NCBI RefSeq assembly: GCF_022012305.1
Contig: NZ_JAKLTM010000005.1
Location: forward strand, 434,001 to 498,000
Source: Ramlibacter paludis
GTDB lineage: Bacteria > Pseudomonadota > Gammaproteobacteria > Burkholderiales > Burkholderiaceae_C
Length of the DNA stretch: 64,000 nt
Direction of reading: 5' to 3'
Shown piece after piece: positions 7,871 through 17,127 of this stretch; within the stretch, counting starts at the first letter, position 1, and every line of letters starts with the position of its first letter. Under the pieces are notes generated by a model, which saw only the letters and a program-made list of their open reading frames with translations, ran no database searches and was not told where the DNA came from. A program made the position numbers and the translations under genes.

Positions 7871-9055
7871 ATGCAACGTTCCTTTTTCGGCCTGGCGCTG
7901 GTGCTGGGCCTGATTTCCGCCGTCGGCCCCTTCGCCATCGACATGTACCTGCCGGCCCTGCCCACCATCGGGCAGTCGCTGCATGCCAGCCCGGGCGCGG
8001 TGCAAGGCAGCCTGATCGTGTTCTTCGTCGCGCTGGGCCTGGGCCAGGTGGTCTACGGACCGGTGTCCGACATGGTGGGCCGCAAGGCGCCGCTCTATTT
8101 CGGGCTGCTGCTGTTCGCGGCCGGCAGCATCGGCTGCGCGCTGGCGCCCAGCGTCGAATGGCTGATCGCGCTGCGCTTCGTGCAGGGACTGGGCGCCTGC
8201 GCCGGCATGGTGGTGCCGCGCGCGGTGATCCGCGACCTGCACACCGGCAACGATGCGGCGCGGCTCATGTCGCTGCTGATGCTGGTGTTCAGCGTGTCGC
8301 CTATCCTGGCCCCGCTCACGGGCAGCCTGCTGATCGACAACTTCGGCTGGCGCGCGGTGTTCTGGGCCGTGACGGTGGCGGCGGCCTTCAGCCTGGTGCT
8401 GCTCGCGACCGCGCTGCCCGAGACGCGGCCGCCCCAGGAGCGCGCCGACAGCAGCGTGGGCAGCGCCTTGAATGCCTACGGCGTGCTGCTGCGCGACCCG
8501 CATTTCCTGGGACTGTCGCTGATCGGCGGCTTCGGCGTGGCGAGCTTCTTCGCCTATCTCTCCAACTCCTCCTTCGTGCTGATCGACCACTACGGCCTGA
8601 CCTCGCGCCAGTACAGCATCGCCTTCGCGGCCAACGCGGCCTCGTTCATCGGCGTGTCGCAGCTCACGAGCCGGCTGGGCACGCGCTTCGGCCTGGCGCG
8701 CATGGTGAAGGTGGCGGTGACGGTGTACGCGGCGGTGATGGTGGTGGCGCTGGCATGCCAGCTCGCCGGCCTGCAAAGCCTGTGGCTGTTGCTGGCGCTG
8801 CTGTTCGTCGCCTACGGCTTCCTCGGGCTGGTGATTCCGGCGACGATGGTGCTATCGATGGATGCGCACGGGCCCATCGCCGGCACCGCGTCCGCGCTGG
8901 GCGGGACGCTGCACTTCGTGGCCGGCATCCTGGTGATGGGGCTGGTGAGCCCGTTCGCCAACGGGAACCCGGTGCCGATGATGGTGGGGATCGCGGGCAG
9001 CGCCGTGATCGCGTTCGTCCTGGCCCTGGTGACGATCAGGACTGCCGCAGCTTGA
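7871..9055 (+). CDS. Bcr/CflA-type multidrug efflux MFS transporter
   Basis: 394 residues, twelve membrane helices. Helix 1 FAIDMYLPALPTIGQSL and the loop 2-3 motif GPVSDMVGRKAPLYFG are diagnostic for the Bcr/CflA branch of the major facilitator superfamily (drug:H+ antiporters, 14-TM-like DHA1 group), and the motif C region LVFSVSPILAPLTGSLL in helix 5 marks an exporter. Its 3' end overlaps the convergent CoA ligase gene by 20 bases. Confidence 0.9.
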   Translation: MQRSFFGLALVLGLISAVGPFAIDMYLPALPTIGQSLHASPGAVQGSLIVFFVALGLGQVVYGPVSDMVGRKAPLYFGLLLFAAGSIGCALAPSVEWLIALRFVQGLGACAGMVVPRAVIRDLHTGNDAARLMSLLMLVFSVSPILAPLTGSLLIDNFGWRAVFWAVTVAAAFSLVLLATALPETRPPQERADSSVGSALNAYGVLLRDPHFLGLSLIGGFGVASFFAYLSNSSFVLIDHYGLTSRQYSIAFAANAASFIGVSQLTSRLGTRFGLARMVKVAVTVYAAVMVVALACQLAGLQSLWLLLALLFVAYGFLGLVIPATMVLSMDAHGPIAGTASALGGTLHFVAGILVMGLVSPFANGNPVPMMVGIAGSAVIAFVLALVTIRTAAA

Positions 9056-10649
9056 AGCGCTGCAGCTTGCCCGTCTCCGTCCGCGGCAAGGCGCTCACGA
9101 ACTCGATCTCGCGCGGGTACTTGAAGGGCGCAATGGTGGCCTTCACGTGGTCCTGCAGCGTCTTGACCATGGCGGCGTCCCCGTTTTGGCCCGGCTTCAG
9201 CACGCAGAACGCCTTCACGATCATCCCGCGCTCCTCGTCCGGCTTGCCGATCACGCCGCATTCCGCCACGGCGGGATGCTTCAGCAGCGCGTCTTCCACC
9301 TCGGGCCCGCCCACGTTGTAGCCGGCGGTGATGATCATGTCGTCGGCCCGCGCCTGGTAGACGAAGTAGCCGTCCTCGTCCTGCAGGAAGGCGTCGCCCG
9401 GGTAGTTCCAGCCGTCCTTCACGTAGTTGGCCTGGCGCGCGTCGTCCAGGTACTTGCAGCCCGTCGGCCCGATCACGGCGAGCTTGCCGATGGTGCCGCG
9501 CGGCACTTCGCGGCCTTCGTCGTCGACCACCTTGGCCTGGTAGCCCGGCACCACCTTGCCGATCGCGCCGCGTTTCACGTCCGCACCGGCCGAGGAAATG
9601 AAGATGTGGAACATCTCCGTGGCGCCGATGCCATCGAGCATCTCGATGCCGGTGGCCTGCTTCCACAGCTGCCGCGTCGCATCGGGCAGGCCCTCGCCCG
9701 CGCTGACGGCGATGCGCAGCTTGCCGATGCCCAGCTCGCGCGCGAAGGCCGCGGCCTGGCGGTAGAAGGTGGGCGCGGTGTAGCAGATGGTCGCGCCGAT
9801 CGCGTTGATGGTGCGCACCAGCGTCTCCGGCGTGTACGGCGCTTCGGGGAAGTACACCGAAGCCCCGGCGGCCATCGGGAACACCAGCAGGCCGCCCAGG
9901 CCGAAGGTGAAGGCGAGCGGCGGGCTGCCGACCACGATGTCGTCCGGCGTGGCCTTCAGCACGCTGCGCGGCCAGGCGGCGCAGGCGGCCAGCACGTCGC
10001 GGTGCGTGTGCACGGCGGCCTTGGGCTTGCCGGTGGTGCCGGAGGTGAAGGCCAGCAGCGCGATGTCGTCCGCTGCGGTGGGGCAGGCCGCGAAGTCGCC
10101 CTGCTTCTGCGCGGCGCGCACGGCCAGCGAGCCGGGCAGGTCGGGCGCGTTGAAAGGAACGATGGTCTTCAGCACCGGACGGTCGCGCTGCGCCAGCTCC
10201 AGTTCTTCCATCAGCTTCGCGTCGCACAGCGCCAGGGCCGGCTGCGACTTGTCGATGATGTCGCCCAGCTCGCGCGCGCGCAGCAGCGGCATGGTGGCCA
10301 CGGCGATGCCGCCGGCCTTGACCACGGCCAGCCAGGCCAGCGCCATGCCGATCGAGTTGCCGCCGCGCAGCAGCACGCGGTTGCCCGGCACCATGCCGAG
10401 GTCTTCGACCAGCACCCGGCAGATGCGGTCGACGCGATGACGAACGTCGGCGTAAGTGAGGACGATCTTGGCGGAACGCAGCAGCGGGCGCTCACCCCAG
10501 CCCTTGGCCGCGGCGCGATCCAGCAGTTCTTCCACAAGGTTGGCCTGGTCCGGCAGCTGCAGCTCGGGCAGGTCGAAGCGCATGGCCGGCAGGGCCGAGG
10601 GCGCCGGCAGGCGCTCGTGCACGAAGCGGTCGGTCTGGGCGGACTTCAT
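9036..10649 (-). CDS. Benzoate-/2-aminobenzoate-type CoA ligase (AMP-binding)
   Basis: 537 residues of the ANL adenylating superfamily. P-loop-like motif LAFTSGTTGKPKAAVHTH (about 190-207), the adenine-binding GIGATEMFHIF, the D-x6-YQAR hinge region and the catalytic lysine in PRTETGKLQRF near the C-terminus are all present, so it should make aryl/acyl-AMP and then acyl-CoA. Overall sequence resembles the benzoate-CoA ligase/2-aminobenzoate-CoA ligase group. Its ATG overlaps the stop of the MarR gene (ATGA at 10646-10649), indicating co-transcription and probable control by that repressor. Confidence 0.88.
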   Translation of the reverse strand: MKSAQTDRFVHERLPAPSALPAMRFDLPELQLPDQANLVEELLDRAAAKGWGERPLLRSAKIVLTYADVRHRVDRICRVLVEDLGMVPGNRVLLRGGNSIGMALAWLAVVKAGGIAVATMPLLRARELGDIIDKSQPALALCDAKLMEELELAQRDRPVLKTIVPFNAPDLPGSLAVRAAQKQGDFAACPTAADDIALLAFTSGTTGKPKAAVHTHRDVLAACAAWPRSVLKATPDDIVVGSPPLAFTFGLGGLLVFPMAAGASVYFPEAPYTPETLVRTINAIGATICYTAPTFYRQAAAFARELGIGKLRIAVSAGEGLPDATRQLWKQATGIEMLDGIGATEMFHIFISSAGADVKRGAIGKVVPGYQAKVVDDEGREVPRGTIGKLAVIGPTGCKYLDDARQANYVKDGWNYPGDAFLQDEDGYFVYQARADDMIITAGYNVGGPEVEDALLKHPAVAECGVIGKPDEERGMIVKAFCVLKPGQNGDAAMVKTLQDHVKATIAPFKYPREIEFVSALPRTETGKLQRFKLRQS

Positions 10650-11122
10650 TCGGCGGTCTCCGGGCGCGCATTGGCATGGTCCTTCACCTTGCCCAGCAGC
10701 TTGTGCAGGGTGGCCATGTCCTTCTCGCTCAGGGCGGAGAAGGCTTCCACGATCCAGCTTTCGTGCTGGCGCGCCATGTCGTTGAACAGCTTGCGGCCCT
10801 TGGGGGTGAGGCGCACGCGGTAGGCGCGGCGGTCGCCTTCCACGTCGATGCGCTCCACCAGGCCTTCGGTCACGAGCTGGTCGGTGATGCCGGTGACGTT
10901 GCCCCCGGTCACCATCATCCGGCGCGACAGCTCGTTCATCTTCAGGCCATTGGGCGCGCGTTCCAGCTGCGCCATCAGGTCGAAGCGCGGCAAGGTCGTG
11001 TCGAAACGCTCGCGGAGGCGCCCGCGCACCTGTTTTTCGACGATCTGGGTGCAGGTCAGCAGCCGCAGCCACAGGCGCAAGGCCTCCGGGTGTTCGCTGT
11101 GGGCCCGGGCTTCCATGTCCAT
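10646..11122 (-). CDS. MarR-family transcriptional regulator
   Basis: 158 residues with a winged helix-turn-helix (about 45-110): LPRFDLMAQLERAPNGLKMN, then the recognition helix GGNVTGITDQLVTEGLVER and the wing DRRAYRVRLTPKG. Helical dimerisation segments flank it. MarR proteins next to aromatic CoA ligases typically repress the ligase until an aromatic acid or its CoA ester binds. A short inverted repeat lies about 30 bases upstream of the start (see 11151-11168). Confidence 0.92.
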   Translation of the reverse strand: MDMEARAHSEHPEALRLWLRLLTCTQIVEKQVRGRLRERFDTTLPRFDLMAQLERAPNGLKMNELSRRMMVTGGNVTGITDQLVTEGLVERIDVEGDRRAYRVRLTPKGRKLFNDMARQHESWIVEAFSALSEKDMATLHKLLGKVKDHANARPETAE

Positions 11123-11150
11123 GCCGTGCTCTCTTTTGATTGCGTCTAAA

Positions 11151-11168
11151 TAGTTTAGGCTTGAACTA
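11151..11168. promoter_or_regulatory. Candidate MarR operator (inverted repeat)
   Basis: TAGTT, 8 bases, AACTA: a 5-bp-arm inverted repeat in a locally AT-rich patch immediately upstream of the marR-CoA ligase operon and about 95 bases before the CFA-synthase-like gene. MarR sites are usually 16-20 bp palindromes beside their own gene. The arms are short, so this is only a candidate. Confidence 0.4.
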
Positions 11169-11262
11169 ATCGCCGCGCAACGGGGTTGCTGCGAAGGGAC
11201 AGTCGGCGCCGTCCTACAGCACAGCGGTTGACGGCGTGCGCACTATTTCGCAAGATTTGCGT

Positions 11263-12525
11263 ATGGAACCGCTAGTCCAGAAGTTAGAGGCGCAACTTTC
11301 CTCGCTGCCGGTTTCGGTGGGCCTGGCCCTGCCAGGGGGCCGCCGCGTCGGTCCACCCGACGCAAAGGTCAAGCTGGAATTCCGCGACTGGTCGAGCCTG
11401 GGCCGGCTGGCCGGGGGCCAGATCGGCAAGATCGCCGAGGACTACGTGGAGCAGCGCATCCGCATCGAAGGCCACATGCGCGACGTGATGGCGGCTGCGG
11501 CGCGCCTGTTGCCGGGCAGCCCGGTCGACAGCGACACCAGCTGGTGGACCCAGATCCTGCGGCGCGCGAAGTCCCTGGCGAACCACACCCCGGAGCGGGA
11601 TGCGGAGCAGATCCGCTTCCATTACGACGTATCCGACGACTTCTACGCCCTGTGGCTCGATCCGCGCCGCGTCTATTCCTGCGCCTACTACCGCGAGGCC
11701 GACTACTCGCTGGCGCAGGCGCAGCAGGCCAAGCTGGACCACATCTGCCGCAAGCTGATGCTGCGCCCGGGCGAGCGCTTCCTCGACATCGGCGCCGGCT
11801 GGGGCGGCCTGCTGCTGTGGGCGGCCGAGAACTACGGCGTCGACGCCACCGGCATCACGCTGTCGAAGAACCAGCACGCGCACGTCAACAAGCTGATCGA
11901 GCAGAAGGGCCTGCAGGGGCGGGTGCGCATGCAGCTGCTGGACTACCGCGACCTGCCGGAGGGCGAAACCTTCGACAAGATCGCCTCGGTGGGCATGTTC
12001 GAGCACGTGGGCCAGGTCAACATGGCGGCCTACTTCGGCAAGATTTACCGGCTGCTCGAGCCGGGCGGCCTGGTCATGAACCACGGCATCACGGCGGGCC
12101 GGCTGGTGCCGGGCCAGCTCGGCGGCGGCATGGGCGACTTCATCGGCAAGTACATCTTCCCGGGCGGCGAGCTGCTGCATCCGAGCCTGGTGCTGCGCGA
12201 AATGGCGCTGGGCGGGCTGGAAATGGTCGATACCGAGAACCTGCGGCCGCACTATGCGCGTACCCTGTGGGCCTGGTCCGATGCGCTGGAAGCGCGGCTG
12301 GACGAGGCGCGCGCCATCCTGGAGCGCACCCACGGCGAGACCGGCGGCGGCATGGTGCTGCGCGCCTATCGCATGTACCTCTCGGGCTGCGCGATGAGCT
12401 TCGAGCAGGGCTGGGTGTCGCTGCACCAGATCCTGGCGACGCGCCCGGACGGCAACCTCAACAGCGGCAGCATGCGCGGGGCGCAATCGGCCTATCCTTT
12501 CAACCGCGACTACATCTACCGTTAG
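11263..12525 (+). CDS. Cyclopropane-fatty-acyl-phospholipid synthase family methyltransferase
   Basis: About 420 residues. Middle region has the CFA synthase landmarks QIRFHYDVSDDFYALWLDP and VYSCAYYREADYSLAQAQ, the S-adenosylmethionine motif FLDIGAGWGGLLLWAAE, and SVGMFEHVGQVN; the N-terminal third is the SCP-like lipid-handling part of the family. It should methylenate double bonds of membrane phospholipid acyl chains (or be a related lipid methyltransferase). GTG 11236 is an in-frame alternative start; neither has a strong ribosome-binding site. Confidence 0.87.
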   Translation: MEPLVQKLEAQLSSLPVSVGLALPGGRRVGPPDAKVKLEFRDWSSLGRLAGGQIGKIAEDYVEQRIRIEGHMRDVMAAAARLLPGSPVDSDTSWWTQILRRAKSLANHTPERDAEQIRFHYDVSDDFYALWLDPRRVYSCAYYREADYSLAQAQQAKLDHICRKLMLRPGERFLDIGAGWGGLLLWAAENYGVDATGITLSKNQHAHVNKLIEQKGLQGRVRMQLLDYRDLPEGETFDKIASVGMFEHVGQVNMAAYFGKIYRLLEPGGLVMNHGITAGRLVPGQLGGGMGDFIGKYIFPGGELLHPSLVLREMALGGLEMVDTENLRPHYARTLWAWSDALEARLDEARAILERTHGETGGGMVLRAYRMYLSGCAMSFEQGWVSLHQILATRPDGNLNSGSMRGAQSAYPFNRDYIYR

Positions 12526-12540
12526 CGATAAGCGAGGCGC

Positions 12541-12867
12541 ATGCTCTACAAGTTCAAATCCAAGGCCACCGGCGACCTGATCATGCTGGAGCCGAACGGC
12601 CGGCGCGTGCTGGAGATCATCGGCAAGGACGCCGGTCCCAAAGGCATCATCCTCCCCGACGAGATGCCCGGCGCGATCAGCGCGCTGGAAGCGGCGATCG
12701 CGAAGGAAGAGAAGGAACAGGAAGCCCTGGCCGCCGAGGCCAAGGCCAAGGGCGAGGTGGCGCGCGGCCTGGCCGACAACGTGTCGCTGCGCCAGCGCGC
12801 CGTGCCCTTCGTCGACATGCTCAAGCGCGCGAGCAGCGCGGGCAAAGAGGTCGTCTGGGGCGTCTAG
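12541..12867 (+). CDS. DUF1840 domain protein
   Basis: 108 residues beginning MLYKFKSKATGDLIMLEPNG, the hallmark start of the DUF1840 family found in Betaproteobacteria. A central helical, Glu/Lys/Ala-rich segment (about 50-80) is followed by VPFVDMLKRASSAGKEVVWG at the C-terminus. Function unknown; cytoplasmic. It lies 15 bases after the CFA-synthase-like gene and may be co-transcribed. Confidence 0.88.
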   Translation: MLYKFKSKATGDLIMLEPNGRRVLEIIGKDAGPKGIILPDEMPGAISALEAAIAKEEKEQEALAAEAKAKGEVARGLADNVSLRQRAVPFVDMLKRASSAGKEVVWGV

Positions 12868-12870
12868 CCC

Positions 12871-13860
12871 CTAGTCCACTTTCGCGCCGGACGCCTTCAC
12901 CACCGGCGCCCACTTGCGGCTTTCCGCATCGATGAACTTGGCGAATTCCGCCGGCGTGTTGCCGCTCGGGATCGCGCCTTGCGCCAGCAGCCGCTCCTTC
13001 ATCGCGGGAGTCGCCAATGCCTTGGCGGTCTCCTGCTGGACGCGGTTGACGATGTCCATCGGCGTGCCCGCGGGCGCCAGCAGGCCGAACCACGAGCTGG
13101 CTTCGAAGCCGTTCAGGCGGCCCGCTTCCGCGACGGTCGGCACGCCGGGCAGCGCCTGCGAAGTCTGCGAGCTGGTCACGGCCAGCGCCTTCAGCTTGCC
13201 CGACTTGATGTGCGGCATGGCGGAGGGCAGGTTGTCGAACATCACGTCCATGTCGCCCGACATCAGGCTCAGCAGCGCCGGGTTGGAGCCCTGGAAGGGA
13301 AAGTGCGTCATGTAGACGCCGGCCATCACCTTGAACAGCTCGCCCGCAAGGTGGATCGAGGTGCCGTTGCCGCTCGAAGCCATGTTCAGCTTGCCGGGGT
13401 TGGCCTTGGCGTAGCGGATGAAGTCCGCCACGTTGCGGATGTTGCGGGCCGCCGCCTTCTCGGTGTTGACCACCATCACGTTCGGCACGCCGGCCACCAG
13501 CGTGATCGGCTGGAAGTCCTTGGCCGCGTCGTAAGGCATCTTCGAGTACAGCGACTTGTTGATGGCCTGCGTGCCCACCGTTCCCATCAGCAGCGTGTAG
13601 CCGTCGGGCGCCGACTTGGCCACGATGTCGGCGCCGATGTTGCCGCCGGCCCCGGCCTTGTTCTCCACCACGAAGGACTGGCCGAAGGCCTGCGTCAGCT
13701 CCTGCGCCACGGCCCGCGCCAGGATGTCGGTGGTGCCGCCGGCGGCGAAGGGCACGACGATGCGCACCGGCTTGGTCGGCCAGCGGGCCTGGGCCGTCGC
13801 GGCGAAAGGCAGCACGGCCAGGCCGGCGACGAGGGCGCGGCGGTTCAGGGAAGGCTTCAT
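12871..13860 (-). CDS. Bug-family (TctC-like) periplasmic binding protein
   Basis: 329 residues. Signal peptide ([25 protein letters not shown]), then [20 protein letters not shown], the first strand and loop conserved in Bug proteins that bind carboxylates such as tricarboxylates, nicotinate or aromatic acids. The [21 protein letters not shown] and GVPTVAEAG segments are also typical. No membrane permease (TctA/TctB) is nearby, as is common for the hugely expanded Bug family; ligand unknown. Confidence 0.93.
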   Translation of the reverse strand: MKPSLNRRALVAGLAVLPFAATAQARWPTKPVRIVVPFAAGGTTDILARAVAQELTQAFGQSFVVENKAGAGGNIGADIVAKSAPDGYTLLMGTVGTQAINKSLYSKMPYDAAKDFQPITLVAGVPNVMVVNTEKAAARNIRNVADFIRYAKANPGKLNMASSGNGTSIHLAGELFKVMAGVYMTHFPFQGSNPALLSLMSGDMDVMFDNLPSAMPHIKSGKLKALAVTSSQTSQALPGVPTVAEAGRLNGFEASSWFGLLAPAGTPMDIVNRVQQETAKALATPAMKERLLAQGAIPSGNTPAEFAKFIDAESRKWAPVVKASGAKVD

Positions 13861-13880
13861 TTTCGTTGTCTCCTTGTCTC

Positions 13881-13908
13881 AGGAAAAAAGCCGCCCGGTG
13901 GGCGGCTT
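13881..13908 (-). terminator. Rho-independent terminator after the upstream Bug gene
   Basis: Perfect 9-bp stem AAGCCGCCC/GGGCGGCTT (13888-13896 with 13900-13908) and a 3-base loop. Read on the minus strand the stem is followed by a run of T (the AAAAAA at 13884-13889), so it terminates the gene ending at 13934. Confidence 0.85.
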
Positions 13909-13933
13909 CTTCATGCTTGCGCGGCGGTGCGGA

Positions 13934-14920
13934 TCACTCCACGTAGACGTTGGCCGCCTTGATCAGCGGGCTCCACTTGTTGATCTCGGAAGCCACGAAC
14001 TTCTTGTGCTCGGCCGGCTCGACGCGCTTGTCGGCCATGACCACGGCGCCCAGGCCTTCTTCACGCTTGATGAACTCGGGGTCCTTCAGCGCGGCCTTCA
14101 GGGCGTCGTTCAGGGTCTTCAGCACCGCGGGCGGCGTGCCCTTGGGCGCGTACAGGCCGTGGAAGATGCTGACGTTGAAGTCCTTCACGCCCATTTCCTG
14201 CAGCGTGGGCAGGTCCTTCAGCGCGGGGGTGCTCAGGCGCTTGGGCGAGGTGACGGCGAAGGCCTTGACCTTCTTGCCTTCGATCACCGACGTGGTGTTG
14301 GTGGTCTGGTCGCACATCAGGTCGATCTGGCCGCCCATCAGGTCGGTCATGGCGGGGCCGGTGCCCTTGTACGGCACGGCGGTCATGTCGACGCCCACGG
14401 CGTGCTGGAACAGCATGCCGCAAAGGTGCGAGGCGGAGCCGACGCCGGCGTTGCCCAGGTTGATCTTGCCCTTGTTGGCCTGGATCCAGGTGACCAGTTC
14501 CTTGTAGTTGTTGGCCGGCAGCGTGGGCTTGCCGATCAGCGTCATGGGCACGTCGTTGATCATGCCCAGGTACTCGAAGTCGCTCTCGACCTTGAAGGGG
14601 ATGTTGCGCACCAGCGTGGGCATGGTGGCCATGCCGATGTGGTGGACCAGCAGCGTGTAGCCGTCCGGGTTTGCCTTGGCGACCTTGTTGGCGCCGATGG
14701 AGCCGCCGGCACCGGCGGCGTTGTCGACGATCACGGTCGCGCCGCCCAGGGGCTTGCGCAGCGCTTCGGCCAGGTCGCGCGCTACCTTGTCGGTGGGGCC
14801 GCCGGCGGCGAAGGGGACGATGATGGTGATGGGCTTGCCGCCCGGGAAGCTCTGGGCGCCGGCCGAGAAGGCGGCGGCGACGGCGGCCACGGCCACGAGC
14901 GACTTGAACACGTTCTTCAT
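13934..14920 (-). CDS. Bug-family (TctC-like) periplasmic binding protein
   Basis: 328 residues with a signal peptide (MKNVFKSLVAVAAVAAAFSA, cleavage near AGAQS) and the Bug core: KPITIIVPFAAGGPTDKVAR, GAGGSIGANKVAKANPDGYT and the tail that ends in a conserved WSPLIKAA-type motif. Paralogue of the next gene downstream but separated from it by a strong terminator, so the two are independent units. Carboxylate-type ligand likely, identity unknown. Start ATG 14920 gives a clean signal peptide; the frame stays open upstream. Confidence 0.93.
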   Translation of the reverse strand: MKNVFKSLVAVAAVAAAFSAGAQSFPGGKPITIIVPFAAGGPTDKVARDLAEALRKPLGGATVIVDNAAGAGGSIGANKVAKANPDGYTLLVHHIGMATMPTLVRNIPFKVESDFEYLGMINDVPMTLIGKPTLPANNYKELVTWIQANKGKINLGNAGVGSASHLCGMLFQHAVGVDMTAVPYKGTGPAMTDLMGGQIDLMCDQTTNTTSVIEGKKVKAFAVTSPKRLSTPALKDLPTLQEMGVKDFNVSIFHGLYAPKGTPPAVLKTLNDALKAALKDPEFIKREEGLGAVVMADKRVEPAEHKKFVASEINKWSPLIKAANVYVE

Positions 14921-15060
14921 TGGGATTCCTTGGGATGACACGGGCAGGATCATAGGCAATCGCGGAAGACCGGGGGCCCCGGCTTCTACTTAGCGGGATA
15001 ACGCGCAGGGGGCAGCCATGGTTGGCGGGCCAGCTCGACGTTTACCGGTCCTTGACGTTG

Positions 15061-16311
15061 CTACTTGTAGCTGCGCGCGTCCTCGATCACCTTGCCGTCG
15101 TTGGGCAGGCTGCCCGGCTGCACGAGCTGCACGTCGCCGCGCAGCTTGGTCACGTCGCGCACGGCATCGGCGATGCGGGCATCCAGTCCCGGCGGCGCGT
15201 CCGCGGCTTCGGCCTTGAAGGTCATGACGTCGTTGGCCATCTCGCCGCTGACGACGATGCGGGCCTTGACGATCTCGGGGAAGCGCCGCGCGATGTCGGC
15301 CACCTGCCCCGGGTGCACGAACATGCCGCGGATCTTGGTGGTCTGGTCGGCGCGGCCGAGCCAGCCGCGGATGCGGGTGTTGGTGCGGCCGGTGCGATCC
15401 TGGCCGGGCAGGATCGCCGACAGGTCGCCGGTGCCGAAGCGGATCAGCGGATAGCCGGTGTTGAGCGTGGTCACCACCACCTCGCCGACCTCGCCTTCGG
15501 CCACCAGGTCGCCGGTGCCGGGCCGCACGATTTCCACCAGCACGCCCTCGTCGACCACCAGGCCTTCGCGCGCGGTCGTCTCGTAGGCGATCAGGCCCAG
15601 GTCCGCCGTCGCGTAGCTCTGGTAGACGTCCAGGCCGCGTTCGCCGAACCAGTCGCGCAGGCTGGGCGGCAGCGCCTCGCCGCCGACCAGGCCTTTCTTC
15701 AGGCTGGCGATGTCGCTGCCGGCTTCGGCGGCCTTCTCCACCAGGATGCGCAGGAAGCTGGGCGTGCCCAGGTAGGCCACCGGGCGCAGTTCGGCGATCG
15801 CCTGCAGCTGCTGCTCGGTCTGGCCGGTGCCGGCCGGAAACACGGTGCAGCCGACGGCATGCGCACCGGATTCCATGATGAAGGCGCCGGGCGTCATGTG
15901 GTAGCTGAAGCTGTTGTGCACCAGCTCGCCGCTGCGGAAGCCGGCGGCATACAAGGCGCGGCCGACGCGCCAGTAGTCGCGCGTGCTGCCGTCGGGCTCG
16001 TAGATCGGTCCCGGCGACGCGAAGACGTGCGGCATCGCAGGCCCGCGCACCAGCGCGGAGAAGCCGCCGAAGGCATCGCTGGCGCGCTGCGCGCGCTGGC
16101 GCTCCAGCAGTTCGTGCTTGCGCGTGACGGGCAGCTGCGCCAGTGCGGCGCGCGAGGTGATCCGGCCGGCGTCGACGCCGGCGAGGATTTCGCCGTAGGC
16201 CCGCGTGCTGGCCTGCGCATGCGCCACCTGCGCGGGCAGCGCGGCCAGCAGCTGCGCCTCGCGCTGGGCGGGCGCGCGCGTCTCGAGGTGGTCGTAGTGG
16301 TCGTCGTTCAT
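15061..16311 (-). CDS. Phenylacetate-CoA ligase-like (PaaK family) AMP-forming ligase
   Basis: 416 residues related to PaaK: FVASPGP-type start of the nucleotide loop (here VFASPGPIYEPDGSTRDYWR), then YLGTPSFLRILVEKA, SYATADLGLIAYETT and RIRGWLGRADQTTKIRGMFV, which is the conserved PaaK C-terminal hinge. It would activate an aromatic or other carboxylic acid to its CoA ester. Last gene of the liv-type operon; its ATG overlaps the LivF stop (ATGA 16308-16311). The serine/glycine-rich phosphate loop is altered (ASPGP) as in other members of this operon-associated subgroup, so substrate is uncertain. Confidence 0.85.
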   Translation of the reverse strand: MNDDHYDHLETRAPAQREAQLLAALPAQVAHAQASTRAYGEILAGVDAGRITSRAALAQLPVTRKHELLERQRAQRASDAFGGFSALVRGPAMPHVFASPGPIYEPDGSTRDYWRVGRALYAAGFRSGELVHNSFSYHMTPGAFIMESGAHAVGCTVFPAGTGQTEQQLQAIAELRPVAYLGTPSFLRILVEKAAEAGSDIASLKKGLVGGEALPPSLRDWFGERGLDVYQSYATADLGLIAYETTAREGLVVDEGVLVEIVRPGTGDLVAEGEVGEVVVTTLNTGYPLIRFGTGDLSAILPGQDRTGRTNTRIRGWLGRADQTTKIRGMFVHPGQVADIARRFPEIVKARIVVSGEMANDVMTFKAEAADAPPGLDARIADAVRDVTKLRGDVQLVQPGSLPNDGKVIEDARSYK

Positions 16312-17117
16312 GCCAGCCAGCGCTTGCGGCGCTTGTAGCTCTTGACGGCGCGGAAGCTCTTGCGCTCGCCGCCGCCGACGCCGAGGTAGAACTCCTTGAC
16401 GTCTTCGTTGTTGGCGAGCTCGGCGGCCGGGCCGTCCATCACGATGCGGCCGCTTTCCATGATGTAGCCATAGTCGCTGAACTTCAGCGCCATGTTGGTG
16501 TTCTGTTCCGCCAGCAGGAAGGTGACGCGCTCCTTGGCGTTCAGGTCCTTCACGATGGCGAACACTTCCTCGACGATCTGCGGCGCGAGGCCCATCGAGG
16601 GCTCGTCGAGCAGCACGATGCTCGGATTGGCCATGAGCGCGCGGCCGATGGCGCACATCTGCTGTTCGCCGCCCGAGGTGTAGGCCGCCTGGGAAGTGCG
16701 GCGCTGCTTCAGGCGCGGGAAATAGGCGTAGACCTTCTCCAGGTTGGCCGCCACCTCCGTCTTGCTGCCGCGGGTGTAGGACCCGGTCAGCAGGTTCTCC
16801 TCGATGGTGAGGTGGGCGAAGCAGTGCCGGCCCTCCATCACCTGCACCACGCCGCGCTTGACCAGTTCGGCCGGCGTGAGGTTCTCGATGCGGTCACCGC
16901 GCAGCTCGATCGAGCCCTTGGTGACCGCGCCGCGTTCGCCTTGCAGCAGGTTGGAGATGGCCCGCAGCGTGGTCGTCTTGCCCGCCCCATTGCCCCCGAG
17001 CAGCGCCACGATGCCGCCTTCGGGCACCTGCAGCGACACGCCCTTGAGCACCAGGATCACGTGGTTGTAGATGACCTCGATGCCGTTGACGTTGAGGACG
17101 ATGTTGCCGGCTTCCAT
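16308..17117 (-). CDS. livF: HAAT-type ABC transporter ATPase, LivF-like
   Basis: 269 residues. Walker A GGNGAGKTT at about 41-49, signature SGGEQQ near 150, Walker B IVLLDEPSMGLAP followed by the switch region LAEQNTNMAL: a LivF-type nucleotide-binding subunit of a hydrophobic/branched-chain amino-acid-type importer. It is longer than usual (LivF is about 235) because of a very basic C-terminal tail (SFRAVKSYKRRKRWLA). Lies between the substrate-binding protein and the PaaK-like ligase. Confidence 0.9.
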   Translation of the reverse strand: MEAGNIVLNVNGIEVIYNHVILVLKGVSLQVPEGGIVALLGGNGAGKTTTLRAISNLLQGERGAVTKGSIELRGDRIENLTPAELVKRGVVQVMEGRHCFAHLTIEENLLTGSYTRGSKTEVAANLEKVYAYFPRLKQRRTSQAAYTSGGEQQMCAIGRALMANPSIVLLDEPSMGLAPQIVEEVFAIVKDLNAKERVTFLLAEQNTNMALKFSDYGYIMESGRIVMDGPAAELANNEDVKEFYLGVGGGERKSFRAVKSYKRRKRWLA

Positions 17118-17127
17118 GGTGCTTGCC

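Noticed and set aside
9036..11072. 678-residue frame suggesting a MarR-CoA ligase fusion
   Set aside because: The N-terminal part is an out-of-frame reading of marR; the ligase starts at 10649 in an ATGA overlap.
14970..14982. CCGGGG/CCCCGG hairpin after the PaaK-like gene
   Set aside because: Almost no loop and no T run on either strand, so not supported as a terminator.
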